Shown here: in pieces, positions 47,628 to 54,134 of the stretch | How positions within the stretch are numbered: the first letter of the stretch is position 1 | How the letters are laid out: every line of letters begins with the position of its first letter | Assembly (NCBI RefSeq): GCF_017916275.1 | Contig: NZ_JAFMST010000001.1 | Span: 124,001-188,000 of the forward strand | Reading direction: 5' to 3' | DNA length: 64,000 nucleotides | Source: Rubellimicrobium arenae | Lineage (GTDB): Bacteria; Pseudomonadota; Alphaproteobacteria; Rhodobacterales; Rhodobacteraceae | Program-made: the position numbers and the translations under genes | Notes under the pieces: generated by a model | Seen by the model: the letters and a program-made list of their open reading frames with translations, nothing else | Told to the model about the DNA's origin: nothing | Database searches by the model: none

Positions 47628-48730
47628 GCCACCCCCGCCGCTTGGCGATCGCGCGCGATCTGCTCAATGGCCTCGCGTTCCGCCCGCTCGCGCTCTTCGG
47701 CCGACGGGCCGATGTCCTCGTCCTGTGTGGCCGCCCCGAACACGGCGAACGGGTCGCTATCATCCGAGCGGGCCTGGGCATCGGCGCGCGCCGCCAGCTC
47801 CTGACAGTCGGCCAAGATCGCCCGCACCACCTCACGCGAGGCGGCCGGCAGGCCCTTCCAGTAGGCGGTGAACGCGTCCTTACCGCGCCGCGCTTCCTCC
47901 CGCGCCCGATCGAGCAGGATCTTCTGCGCCGCCGTGTCGCTCTCGCCCCGCGCCCATTCGACCATCTTGCGCCCGAGGTCCACGCCCATGGGGCGGCGGG
48001 GATCGAACATGGCCTTGAACTGGTCGGCCACCTTGATCTGGTGGACAGGGCAGCCCGGGGCCTTGGGGTCCAGGATGACCATGGCCGTCATCTCGAACAT
48101 GAGGTCGCCATCGGCTGCGGGATCCCAGGGGACGTCCGCGCGCCGCGTCTTCGTGGGCCGGGCGTTCCCGCCCTTCTTGATATCCTGCATTACCGGCTTG
48201 GCCCGGGTGCAGATGATGATGTTCGTGGTCGCCCGCACGATCCGGTCGACCAGCCGGCGGTACCGCGGCTTCACCTCCGCCCAGGCGAGCTGGGAGCGGG
48301 CATCCTTCTTGCTGTCGTCGCCCCGCGTGAGCCGGTCGAGAGTCTGGGCGTGCAGGTCGAGAACGCCGCCCACGCCCTCCCAGGCATGGCTGAAGCTGTC
48401 GATCACCAGGACGGGCAGCTTCGCCGCCTCGGCCGCGTCGATCACCTCGATCCAGCGCTCGGGTCCGAACCCAATCATCTGGCCCTTGTCGTCCACGGCG
48501 CGCATGTCGAAGTGCGCCATCTCGGGGAAGGCCTGCTTGTAGTGCAGGGCCCGGCGGTTCTCGGTGTCGACGTAGCCGATTGGCGCGCCGGCCTTGCCGG
48601 TGACGGCCTCGGCCATGCCGCGGGCCATCAGCAGAGCCGAGTAGGTCTTGCCGGTACCGCTGGCGCCGGAAAGGCCAAGGGTCACGGTCAAGGGGTCGGT
48701 GATCTGTCCGACCGGGACAAAGCGGATCAT
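47624..48730 (-). CDS. Phage RecA/Sak4-type AAA ATPase
   Basis: A 368-residue RecA-fold ATPase. Walker A GASGTGKTYSAL is near residue 22, Walker B-like PVLVIDSFSHAWEG follows, then MTAMVILDPKAPG. The family (phage nucleotide-binding or Sak4-like protein) loads or replaces RecA-type strand annealing next to a nuclease. The start at 48730 overlaps the RecE-like gene stop (ATGA), so they form one recombination module. Confidence 0.82.
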   Translation of the reverse strand: MIRFVPVGQITDPLTVTLGLSGASGTGKTYSALLMARGMAEAVTGKAGAPIGYVDTENRRALHYKQAFPEMAHFDMRAVDDKGQMIGFGPERWIEVIDAAEAAKLPVLVIDSFSHAWEGVGGVLDLHAQTLDRLTRGDDSKKDARSQLAWAEVKPRYRRLVDRIVRATTNIIICTRAKPVMQDIKKGGNARPTKTRRADVPWDPAADGDLMFEMTAMVILDPKAPGCPVHQIKVADQFKAMFDPRRPMGVDLGRKMVEWARGESDTAAQKILLDRAREEARRGKDAFTAYWKGLPAASREVVRAILADCQELAARADAQARSDDSDPFAVFGAATQDEDIGPSAEERERAEREAIEQIARDRQAAGVA

Positions 48731-49665
48731 GGGGTCACTCCCTGAGGGGCTTGCCACCGGATCGACGCCGCAAGGACGTCCTGGCTGGTGCGCTGCTTGA
48801 AGTCCTGCTCGCGGCTTTCGCGCTCGAGCCATTTGCTTTCGTGCCAGGCGGGCGGGTCGACGACCGCGATCTCGGCCGACCAGGCGGGCCAGCTGTTCGT
48901 GGCCAGGCAGTGCCGCCAGATCTCGCGGGCCCGCTCGATCTTCTTCTGTGCCATGAAGAGCGCGCCCTCGCTCAACTCGAGGACGCTGAGGCAGTGCGGC
49001 GCTTCCTTCTCGATGGGGACGAAGCGGTAGCGCCAGTGCCCACCCAGGACGCGCGAAAGCCCGTCCAGGTAGTGGGCCGCCCGAACGTCGACGCTGTGGC
49101 TCATGGCCGTTCGAACCCAGCCTTCCGGCTCCGCGTAGCCCGCGCAGGTCTTCAGGTCGTAGGCCACGCGGTTCTCCCGATCGAGGCAGTCGATCATGAG
49201 CCGGTTCATCACGCCGTCCTGCTCCCAGATCAGCGTGACCTCGTTCTCGCCACCCTCGAACGGATCGCCGATCCCGTGCTGCCGCATCTGCCAGCGGGCG
49301 GCCGTAACCATGCGCCGGACCTCGACGTCCTGCTTGGTCAAGAGAGGGACCTTGCCGATCGCCCGCGCCTCGTCCCGGCGTTCCTGGGCGGCCTTGGACT
49401 TGTAGTCCTTGAACGGGATTACCTCGATGCCGCGGCCCTTGCCGGTCATCAGCTCGTGGAAGGCCGAGCCGACGTCGAAGTGCGCCTTCTCCTCGGGTTC
49501 ATAGTCCGGGTTCAGGCGGCCCGAGGCCCACCAGGCATGGCGGGGCGTGGCGGAGAGCAGCAGATGCGCCAGCGAGGCCGACAGCGAGGGGCGCTCACAG
49601 GGATCCCCGTGGTACCGCTCGGCCGAGATGTCGTGCAGGCCCGGGCCCAGGTATTTGGTCATCAC
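48727..49665 (-). CDS. RecE-like PD-(D/E)XK exonuclease
   Basis: A 312-residue putative exonuclease VIII-type nuclease. N-terminal block ERPSLSASLAHLLLSATPRHAWW and FDVGSAFHELMTGKG match the RecE/PDDEXK superfamily; the catalytic core is in NRLMIDCLDRENRVAYDLKT (Asp, Asp, Lys). The C-terminal SVDVRAAHYLDGL block carries the conserved Gln/His region. Resects double-strand ends for recombination with the adjacent ATPase. Confidence 0.82.
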   Translation of the reverse strand: MMTKYLGPGLHDISAERYHGDPCERPSLSASLAHLLLSATPRHAWWASGRLNPDYEPEEKAHFDVGSAFHELMTGKGRGIEVIPFKDYKSKAAQERRDEARAIGKVPLLTKQDVEVRRMVTAARWQMRQHGIGDPFEGGENEVTLIWEQDGVMNRLMIDCLDRENRVAYDLKTCAGYAEPEGWVRTAMSHSVDVRAAHYLDGLSRVLGGHWRYRFVPIEKEAPHCLSVLELSEGALFMAQKKIERAREIWRHCLATNSWPAWSAEIAVVDPPAWHESKWLERESREQDFKQRTSQDVLAASIRWQAPQGVTP

Positions 49666-49880
49666 GGCCCCCAGAAGAACAGGGCGCCGTGCAGGAGGGA
49701 GGCCCCGGCCAGCCAGCCGAAGCTGATCGCGGCCGCAAGGACACCCAGCTCGAACCAGGACAGGCGATCATCCGGCCCAGGGCGGGCCGCGGGCTCATCC
49801 ACGATCACCACGACCTGGCCGTCGAGCAGCTGGGCGATGGTGGCCTGGTCGACGTCGGACGGATGGATGCGCTGGTTCAT
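49662..49880 (-). CDS. Small phage membrane protein
   Basis: A 72-residue protein with an acidic N-terminal half and a C-terminal hydrophobic helix (WFELGVLAAAISFGWLAGASLL). Overlaps the RecE-like start by 4 bp. Function unknown. Confidence 0.6.
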   Translation of the reverse strand: MNQRIHPSDVDQATIAQLLDGQVVVIVDEPAARPGPDDRLSWFELGVLAAAISFGWLAGASLLHGALFFWGP

Positions 49881-49882
49881 GG

Positions 49883-50128
49883 TCAGACCTCCCGCAGGTA
49901 AGCGATGGACTGGAGCAGCTCGGCCGCGACGGCGCGCCCGTGGCACTCCATCTCCGCTGCGGCTTCCTCGGCCTCGGCGATCCGGCTCTCGGTCAGCGCA
50001 CGGAAGCCGCTGAGGTCGGCCCGGTCGTAGCAGGCCAGGAACTCGCGAAGGGGGCTGCTCGCGGTGACGCGCATCAGGACGGCGCGAGCGTCGGCCTCAG
50101 TGTGGGGGGTGTAGCCGCCATCAGCCAT
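49883..50128 (-). CDS. Phage hypothetical protein
   Basis: An 81-residue acidic helical protein (ADARAVLMRVTASSPLREFLA, then SRIAEAEEAAAEMECHG). It overlaps the upstream gene by 8 bp and is followed 2 bp later by the next. No family recognised. Confidence 0.6.
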   Translation of the reverse strand: MADGGYTPHTEADARAVLMRVTASSPLREFLACYDRADLSGFRALTESRIAEAEEAAAEMECHGRAVAAELLQSIAYLREV

Positions 50129-50342
50129 GGGCCACCTCCCGGCCGATCGCCGCGATGCGGGTCAGGGCCGCGATGTGCGCCTGGCGGTTGCCGTCGGTCG
50201 CGACCTCAAGGCCGGGGAAGTGCTCGGCGAAGAGATTGTCGGACTTGTCGAAGGGGTTGTCGGCTCCGTACGGCATGCCCGCCCGGAAGCCGGCGCGGAT
50301 CATGCGGGCGAGGTCCTCGGTCGTGAGGGTGTGGGTGACCAT
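50121..50342 (-). CDS. Phage hypothetical protein
   Basis: A 73-residue protein (TTEDLARMIRAGFRAGMPYG, FAEHFPGLEVATDG). Its start touches the stop of the upstream small gene at 50342. No family recognised. Confidence 0.6.
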   Translation of the reverse strand: MVTHTLTTEDLARMIRAGFRAGMPYGADNPFDKSDNLFAEHFPGLEVATDGNRQAHIAALTRIAAIGREVAHG

Positions 50343-50521
50343 CAGCGGGGCTTCCGATCGGCAGGCACCGCGGGCGCGCCACTCGCCCCAGGCTCGCTGG
50401 TCCAGGGCGGTGCAACCACCCAGGTCTTCAGGATGACCCGGGCCTCGGCGGCGCGGTTGAAGCTGTGCCAGATCACGGCCCGGCGCAGGCGAGGGTCAGT
50501 CGGGGCAGATGGCGAGTTCAT
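50342..50521 (-). CDS. 59-residue phage protein
   Basis: A short gene with AGGAG six bases before ATG 50521 and its stop sharing base 50342 with the next start. The peptide has a basic centre (RLRRAVIWHSFNRAAEARVI) and a Pro/Ala-rich tail. Function unknown. Confidence 0.55.
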   Translation of the reverse strand: MNSPSAPTDPRLRRAVIWHSFNRAAEARVILKTWVVAPPWTSEPGASGAPAVPADRKPR

Positions 50522-50580
50522 GGGGGCTCCTGTGGGGGGATGACGCATGGTGCTGGCCCACACGGGGCCAGGGCGATGCG

Positions 50581-50760
50581 TCAGCGCCTGGTCGTGCCGA
50601 TCCAGGCAGGCGCCGGGTTGGCCACCTTGGTGGTCAATGGCACCAGGGCCAGCGTGGCCAGGTCGATCATGAAGTCGGGCAGGGCGAAGCGCAGGAGGTA
50701 GAGGATGAGGGCCACCGCCGTCATCCACGCCAGCGCCCGCTCGCGGAGCGCGGCCACCAT
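50581..50760 (-). CDS. 59-residue phage membrane protein
   Basis: A short gene reading MVAALRERALAWMTAVALIL..., with one or two hydrophobic helices (WMTAVALILYLLRFALP; LATLALVPLTT) and a basic end TTRR. Its ATG overlaps the stop of the TerB-like gene (ATGA), which supports translation. Function unknown. Confidence 0.6.
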   Translation of the reverse strand: MVAALRERALAWMTAVALILYLLRFALPDFMIDLATLALVPLTTKVANPAPAWIGTTRR

Positions 50761-51206
50761 CAGGCCGCCAGCGCCGCTTGCAGCGACGTGCCCCAGGACC
50801 GCGCGATCCGGTCGAGCACCGGACGCTCCTTGTCCTCGATCTGGCCGTCGGAACGGGCCACGTCGACCACGATCGCGAGCGCCAGCTCGAGGTCCTCGCC
50901 CGACGACTTGGCCTTCGCCTCCTCGACCTCGTTCCAGAGCTTCGTGCGGCCGAAGGAGCCGCCGCTGGCGCGCTTGAACATGGTCTCCGCGACCTGCTCG
51001 ATCTTCGATGGCGGGAAGGCCTTGCCCAGCACATCATGGGACGCCAGCGCGTCAGCCGTGGCCGCCAGCTCGGCCTTCTCGACCTCGCCGTCCGCAGCAG
51101 CGACCAGGGCGCAGGCTGCGCAGATCGCCTCGAGCAGATCACTCTTGCCCGACAGCTTGCCGGCGGCGCCGGTGAGCTTCTCAGTCAGCTTTCCGAAAAG
51201 TCCCAT
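50760..51206 (-). CDS. Phage-encoded TerB-like protein
   Basis: A 148-residue TerB-type helical domain with the paired acidic repeats CALVAAADGEVEKAEL and VVDVARSDGQIEDKER, after a basic N-terminal stretch (MGLFGKLTEKLTGAAGK) that may bind membrane. It resembles TerB proteins of tellurite and anti-phage-associated systems. A second TerB-like gene is on the host chromosome at 12306. Possibly a superinfection or stress protein of the prophage; not proven. Confidence 0.75.
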   Translation of the reverse strand: MGLFGKLTEKLTGAAGKLSGKSDLLEAICAACALVAAADGEVEKAELAATADALASHDVLGKAFPPSKIEQVAETMFKRASGGSFGRTKLWNEVEEAKAKSSGEDLELALAIVVDVARSDGQIEDKERPVLDRIARSWGTSLQAALAA

Positions 51207-51256
51207 CTTGGGTTCCTTGTTGAGGATGCGCCGTGCCCCGGCGCGGGGATGGCAGG

Positions 51257-51427
51257 TCACACGCGGACGCTGCGGATGCCGCGCGTGGCGTGGTGGCTGA
51301 CCTCGCGGGTCCCACACTTCTCGACACGCAGGATGCGGCCGCCCGTCTGGCCTTTTCTGATCCGCCGAGGGCGGGTGCCGCCCTTGGTGGCGCGGTGCTT
51401 TTTCTCAACGTGCAGGCGGTAAGCCAT
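51257..51427 (-). CDS. 56-residue basic phage protein
   Basis: A short, very basic gene product (HVEKKHRATKGGTRPRRIRKG, GGRILRVEKCG, ending RSVRV) whose ATG overlaps the stop of the upstream gene (ATGA at 51427). Nucleic-acid binding is plausible from charge. No family recognised. Confidence 0.55.
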   Translation of the reverse strand: MAYRLHVEKKHRATKGGTRPRRIRKGQTGGRILRVEKCGTREVSHHATRGIRSVRV

Positions 51428-51735
51428 CAGGCGGCCTCGCTCGCCTCAGCGCCCGGGGCGCGCTCCTGGAACGCGCCGCTCACCTGAGCCCAGACCGTGA
51501 AGGTCTCACCCGAAAACTGGCTGGCCAGCTTGGCGGCCTCGACCTCGGCGTCGGGCAGGTTGTCGAACTCGTATGGAAAGGCGGAGGCGCGGACTCGGCC
51601 GGTGCTGTCACCGCGGCGAGCGACGATGTAGCCGCCGCCGATGACCTCACCCACGCGGGGCTTCTTCCAGTCATGGCGCAGGCCGGTCGGCTTGGGTCTG
51701 CGGCCCTGACCTTGCGTCGGGTTGGGGGATTGCAT
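51427..51735 (-). CDS. First gene of the leftward phage operon, unknown
   Basis: A 102-residue protein with a Lys/Arg/Pro-rich N-terminus (QGQGRRPKPTGLRHDWKKPRVG) and a small beta-rich domain (VIGGGYIVARRGDSTGRVRA). The start at 51735 has GAGGAG eight bases upstream. It lies directly downstream of two phage operators (51783, 51816), so it should be the first gene repressed in lysogeny. No family recognised. Confidence 0.65.
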   Translation of the reverse strand: MQSPNPTQGQGRRPKPTGLRHDWKKPRVGEVIGGGYIVARRGDSTGRVRASAFPYEFDNLPDAEVEAAKLASQFSGETFTVWAQVSGAFQERAPGAEASEAA

Positions 51736-51782
51736 CAGGTGCTCCTCTGAGGGGTCGCTGATATGCGGCCGTCGAGGAAATC

Positions 51783-51798
51783 GTCGCACATTGCGAAC
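51783..51798. promoter_or_regulatory. Phage operator copy 1
   Basis: GTCGCACATTGCGAAC; its reverse complement GTTCGCAATGTGCGAC differs by one base from the copy at 52391. Core TCGC-N5-GCGA. It is upstream of the leftward operon start (51735). Confidence 0.7.
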
Positions 51799-51815
51799 AA
51801 GCTGGCAAGAACTTT

Positions 51816-51831
51816 GTTCGCTATGTGCGTC
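51816..51831. promoter_or_regulatory. Phage operator copy 2
   Basis: GTTCGCTATGTGCGTC; identical to the copy at 52391 over its first 14 bases. It lies 33 bp (centre to centre) from copy 1, between the leftward operon and the rightward gene at 51910. Confidence 0.7.
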
Positions 51832-51909
51832 TATCGTCGCAGCGGCGCGAAACCGCTACCTAGGTCAGGCATTCATGTTAGAAGAACAGACAGAGAACAA
51901 AGGAAGGTC

Positions 51910-52086
51910 ATGCCGGAGCCCGACGAATCAGACGAAGCGCAGCTGGTGGCCGCGCTCCTTCGCCTAGACGATGCTAAATTGAGGTCCTGGTTAGCTTTTA
52001 GCCGCCAGCTTCATGAGACGGCTCGTCCGGCCCATCATCCAAAGCTATCGCATGGCGGATCACTGCCCGACGATCAGCTTCACTGA
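51910..52086 (+). CDS. Small gene antisense to the repressor 3' end
   Basis: A 58-residue acidic protein (PDESDEAQLVAALLRLDDAKLRSW) with AGGAAGG three bases before ATG 51910. Its last 89 bases overlap the 3' end of the CI-like gene on the opposite strand. It lies just downstream of operators 1 and 2. It could be an anti-repressor or regulatory RNA-linked gene; chance is not excluded. Confidence 0.4.
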   Translation: MPEPDESDEAQLVAALLRLDDAKLRSWLAFSRQLHETARPAHHPKLSHGGSLPDDQLH

Positions 52087-52321
52087 GTCTTCTCAAGCGA
52101 CGGATGTGGTCCAAGATATCCGAACTGACGCTCTCATCGTCGATCAGGTCGATTGGTGAGACACCGAAGGCCTTGGCGAACGCACCCAACCTTACGTTGT
52201 TTACATTCTTCTTTCCGTTTTCGATCTCGCTCACGTAGCTGCGAGACATGTTCACCTTCGCGGCCAGGACCTCGACGGTCCAGCCCCGCTCCTCACGCAT
52301 CTGCTTGATCCGGTGCTTCAT
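51998..52321 (-). CDS. CI-like XRE repressor (short form)
   Basis: A 107-residue HTH_XRE repressor: IKQMREERGWTVEVLAAKVNM, then SRSYVSEIENGKKNVNNVRLGAFAKAFGVSP. The C-terminal part is short and helical and has no peptidase S24 domain, so it should not be cleaved by RecA. No Shine-Dalgarno precedes ATG 52321; a TATCAG about ten bases upstream could be a minus-10 for a leaderless message. Divergent from the Cro-like gene over two operator copies. Confidence 0.8.
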   Translation of the reverse strand: MKHRIKQMREERGWTVEVLAAKVNMSRSYVSEIENGKKNVNNVRLGAFAKAFGVSPIDLIDDESVSSDILDHIRRLRRLSEADRRAVIRHAIALDDGPDEPSHEAGG

Positions 52322-52356
52322 ACGGCACTGATACACCAAGCCAAGCTGCGACACTT

Positions 52357-52372
52357 GACGCAAGACGCGAAC
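52357..52372. promoter_or_regulatory. Degenerate phage operator copy 4
   Basis: GACGCAAGACGCGAAC; its reverse complement GTTCGCGTCTTGCGTC matches 11 of 16 bases of the copy at 52391, keeping the TCGC-N5-GCG core. It lies between the CI-like and Cro-like starts. Confidence 0.45.
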
Positions 52373-52390
52373 GTCACAGTTGCCAAGTCG

Positions 52391-52406
52391 TTCGCTATGT
52401 GCGACA
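52391..52406. promoter_or_regulatory. Phage operator copy 3
   Basis: GTTCGCTATGTGCGAC, the best match to a TCGC-N5-GCGA dyad, ending nine bases before the Cro-like ATG. Binding here would block rightward transcription. Confidence 0.7.
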
Positions 52407-52415
52407 GATGGCATC

Positions 52416-52682
52416 ATGAGCACCCTTGAACAGTATCTCGCCGAGAACGGCATCAAGCAGGCTGCTTTCGCGGCCAGTATCTCCATCTCGCGCGGCGCTC
52501 TGGCGGACCTGCTGACGGGCCGTCGCACGCCAAGCTTGGCTCTCGCCAAGCGGATCAGTGATGCGACGTCTGGTGGGGTACCGATGGAGATTTGGCTGAG
52601 GGATCAACATACCTCGGCACATGCGAATGCCGCATGCTGCGAACAAGATCACCTGCCCGAAAAGACAGTGGGTGCAGCGTGA
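52416..52682 (+). CDS. Cro-like XRE DNA-binding protein
   Basis: An 88-residue protein with a YdaS/Cro-type HTH: LEQYLAENGIKQAAFAASIS, then RGALADLLTGRRTPSLALAKRISDATSGG. Length and position (divergent from the CI-like gene across shared operators) indicate the lytic regulator. The start at 52416 is the first plausible ATG after operator 3; no clear Shine-Dalgarno. Confidence 0.8.
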   Translation: MSTLEQYLAENGIKQAAFAASISISRGALADLLTGRRTPSLALAKRISDATSGGVPMEIWLRDQHTSAHANAACCEQDHLPEKTVGAA

Positions 52683-52723
52683 ACGGTCTTCGGTGGTTCC
52701 GCCGCGCTGTTAGCGTGAGGCGC

Positions 52724-52960
52724 TTAGCTCGGCTGAGTGTCCGGACCTTCCACCACCCTCAGCCCGCTCATGAGAACATCCTGGATGTCCACACGGACGT
52801 CGGAGGTGGCGCAGAGCTGAAAGCCACCTCCAGGCGGGACCGTGAACTGAACCCAACCGCAGCCCGGAAAGCTCACCCGGTACACAAGGGTGTGCTGGCT
52901 GTGGCTCACAACCTCGAAGGGCTCGCCGTCCCGCACGGTGATCTGTTCGCCGTCCTGCAT
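52724..52960 (-). CDS. Phage hypothetical protein
   Basis: A 78-residue beta-rich protein (GEQITVRDGEPFEVVSHSQH, YRVSFPGCGWVQFTVPPGGG) with a very strong GGAGGAGG upstream of ATG 52960. Leftward, inside the rightward early region, so expressed separately, possibly in lysogeny. No family recognised. Confidence 0.55.
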   Translation of the reverse strand: MQDGEQITVRDGEPFEVVSHSQHTLVYRVSFPGCGWVQFTVPPGGGFQLCATSDVRVDIQDVLMSGLRVVEGPDTQPS

Positions 52961-53104
52961 CGCTCCTCCTCCCACAGCCACCCTCACCAGGGCGCTCTTG
53001 CGCAGAGGCGTGCGGCAGCGCTGTGGCCGCTCCGAGGTTCTCGTGCGGCAACGCACGGCGGGGCGCGGGAGCCCGATGGGCTCGGGGGTACCAGGGTGGT
53101 GGTG

Positions 53105-53314
53105 TCAGCTCGAAAGAAGCTTGTCGGCCCGCCGCGTCAGCTCCCGGCTCATCTCCAGCTTGCGCCGGACGACCTGAGCGATCTCGACATCCGTGGGGGT
53201 TCTGTCCTCGAGCAGGTTGATGATCTCGATCAGGTTCCGCTGAGAGCGAAGCAGGAACCACACGGCCTCGTGGAGCGCCGCTTCACGCGGTCCGGCAACC
53301 ACATCATCACTCAT
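53105..53314 (-). CDS. Phage hypothetical helical protein
   Basis: A 69-residue helical protein (AALHEAVWFLLRSQRNLIEI, TPTDVEIAQVVRRKLEMSRELTRRADKLL) with GGAGG upstream of ATG 53314. Leftward. No family recognised. Confidence 0.6.
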   Translation of the reverse strand: MSDDVVAGPREAALHEAVWFLLRSQRNLIEIINLLEDRTPTDVEIAQVVRRKLEMSRELTRRADKLLSS

Positions 53315-53617
53315 CCGAACAAGCCTCCTCGTAGCCCAAGCGAGGGCAAGGCGTACACAGGGCCGCTGTGGTCGAACGCGCGGCAGGCTCTTCAGCTTAG
53401 TGTGCGCTTGGGTCGGCTCAATGGCCCGGCTTTGCGGCCTCGCCTCCCCGTCGCGCCGCGCCGCCGCCCCGAGCGCAGGCGCTCCGGACCAGCAAGGAGC
53501 GAAAGCTCCATCGGGCCCGGCTTCGAGTGCCATGGCCTCGCACCCCCGACCCTCCGGGCCTGGCTCCGCCGAACGCCAGCCTGCGGCCCGCACGACAGGG
53601 CGCGGCTGCCAGATGGA
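53315..53617. other. Gap without supported gene
   Basis: A 303-bp GC-rich stretch between two leftward small genes. Open frames exist in several phases but none has a ribosome-binding site or recognisable product. Confidence 0.5.
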
Positions 53618-53791
53618 CTAATCGAGGCCTATGGCGTGTTCGGTCGCCCCGGGGCTCTGCAAGCTGCGGCGCGCGAGGCCTATCACGGCCTCTATCCCAC
53701 TCAGCGGGCTCAGACTGCATTGAGCCATCAGGCTGTAGGTCCAGAGAAGAGCTTCCTCGTCTTCGCTCAAGGGCTCTTCGTCGTCGATCAT
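53618..53791 (-). CDS. 57-residue phage protein
   Basis: A short acidic protein (MIDDEEPLSEDEEALLWTYSL, then SGIEAVIGLARRSL) with GAGG about ten bases before ATG 53791. The pattern of acidic N-terminus and hydrophobic helix recalls small phage regulators. Low-certainty call. Confidence 0.45.
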   Translation of the reverse strand: MIDDEEPLSEDEEALLWTYSLMAQCSLSPLSGIEAVIGLARRSLQSPGATEHAIGLD

Positions 53792-53960
53792 ACTTGTCTG
53801 CCTCTTGTTGGCCCCTGCTCGGGCAAGGAAGTCGCCAGCCGTACGGATCGAGGGCACGGCCGGAAAATCAGCCTAACACGCCGTACTGACGCCTCAACCC
53901 CAAGGTGTCGCTCTCATCCTAAAATCGCGCCGTCCCGACCGCCCCGGCGCGGGCTCCCTG

Positions 53961-53990
53961 GGCTGGCGGGGAGCGCATGCCTCGCCAGCC
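53961..53990. repeat. 8-bp inverted repeat in phage leader
   Basis: GGCTGGCG (53961-53968) pairs with CGCCAGCC (53983-53990) across 14 bases. It could be a regulator-binding site or RNA hairpin. Confidence 0.4.
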
Positions 53991-54092
53991 ACTTTTCCGA
54001 ACGTCGCGGCAAAGGGTCCTCAACCCTCCGAGACCGCCAAGGGCCAGCGGCGGCGCCGCGGTGGGCTGGCCACACTCCTCCCTGTTGAACCT

Positions 54093-54116
54093 GGCCCGGC
54101 GCTTCGGCGTCGGGCC
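54093..54116 (+). terminator. UUCG-tetraloop hairpin before the Myb-like gene
   Basis: A 10-bp stem from GGCCCGGCGC and GCGTCGGGCC closing loop TTCG, with a single G-U pair, followed by CCCTTT. The C(UUCG)G tetraloop is exceptionally stable. It ends 18 bp before ATG 54135, so it may be an attenuator or antitermination target rather than a full stop. Confidence 0.55.
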
Positions 54117-54134
54117 CCCTTTCCCAGGTGACCC

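Larger units (their letters stand above)
53792..54134. other. Structured leader region of the rightward operon
   Basis: A 343-bp stretch without a supported gene. It contains a 8-bp inverted repeat (53961-53990), a near-perfect UUCG-tetraloop hairpin (54093-54116) and the ribosome-binding site of the Myb-like gene, so it probably carries the operon promoter and a leader. Confidence 0.5.
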
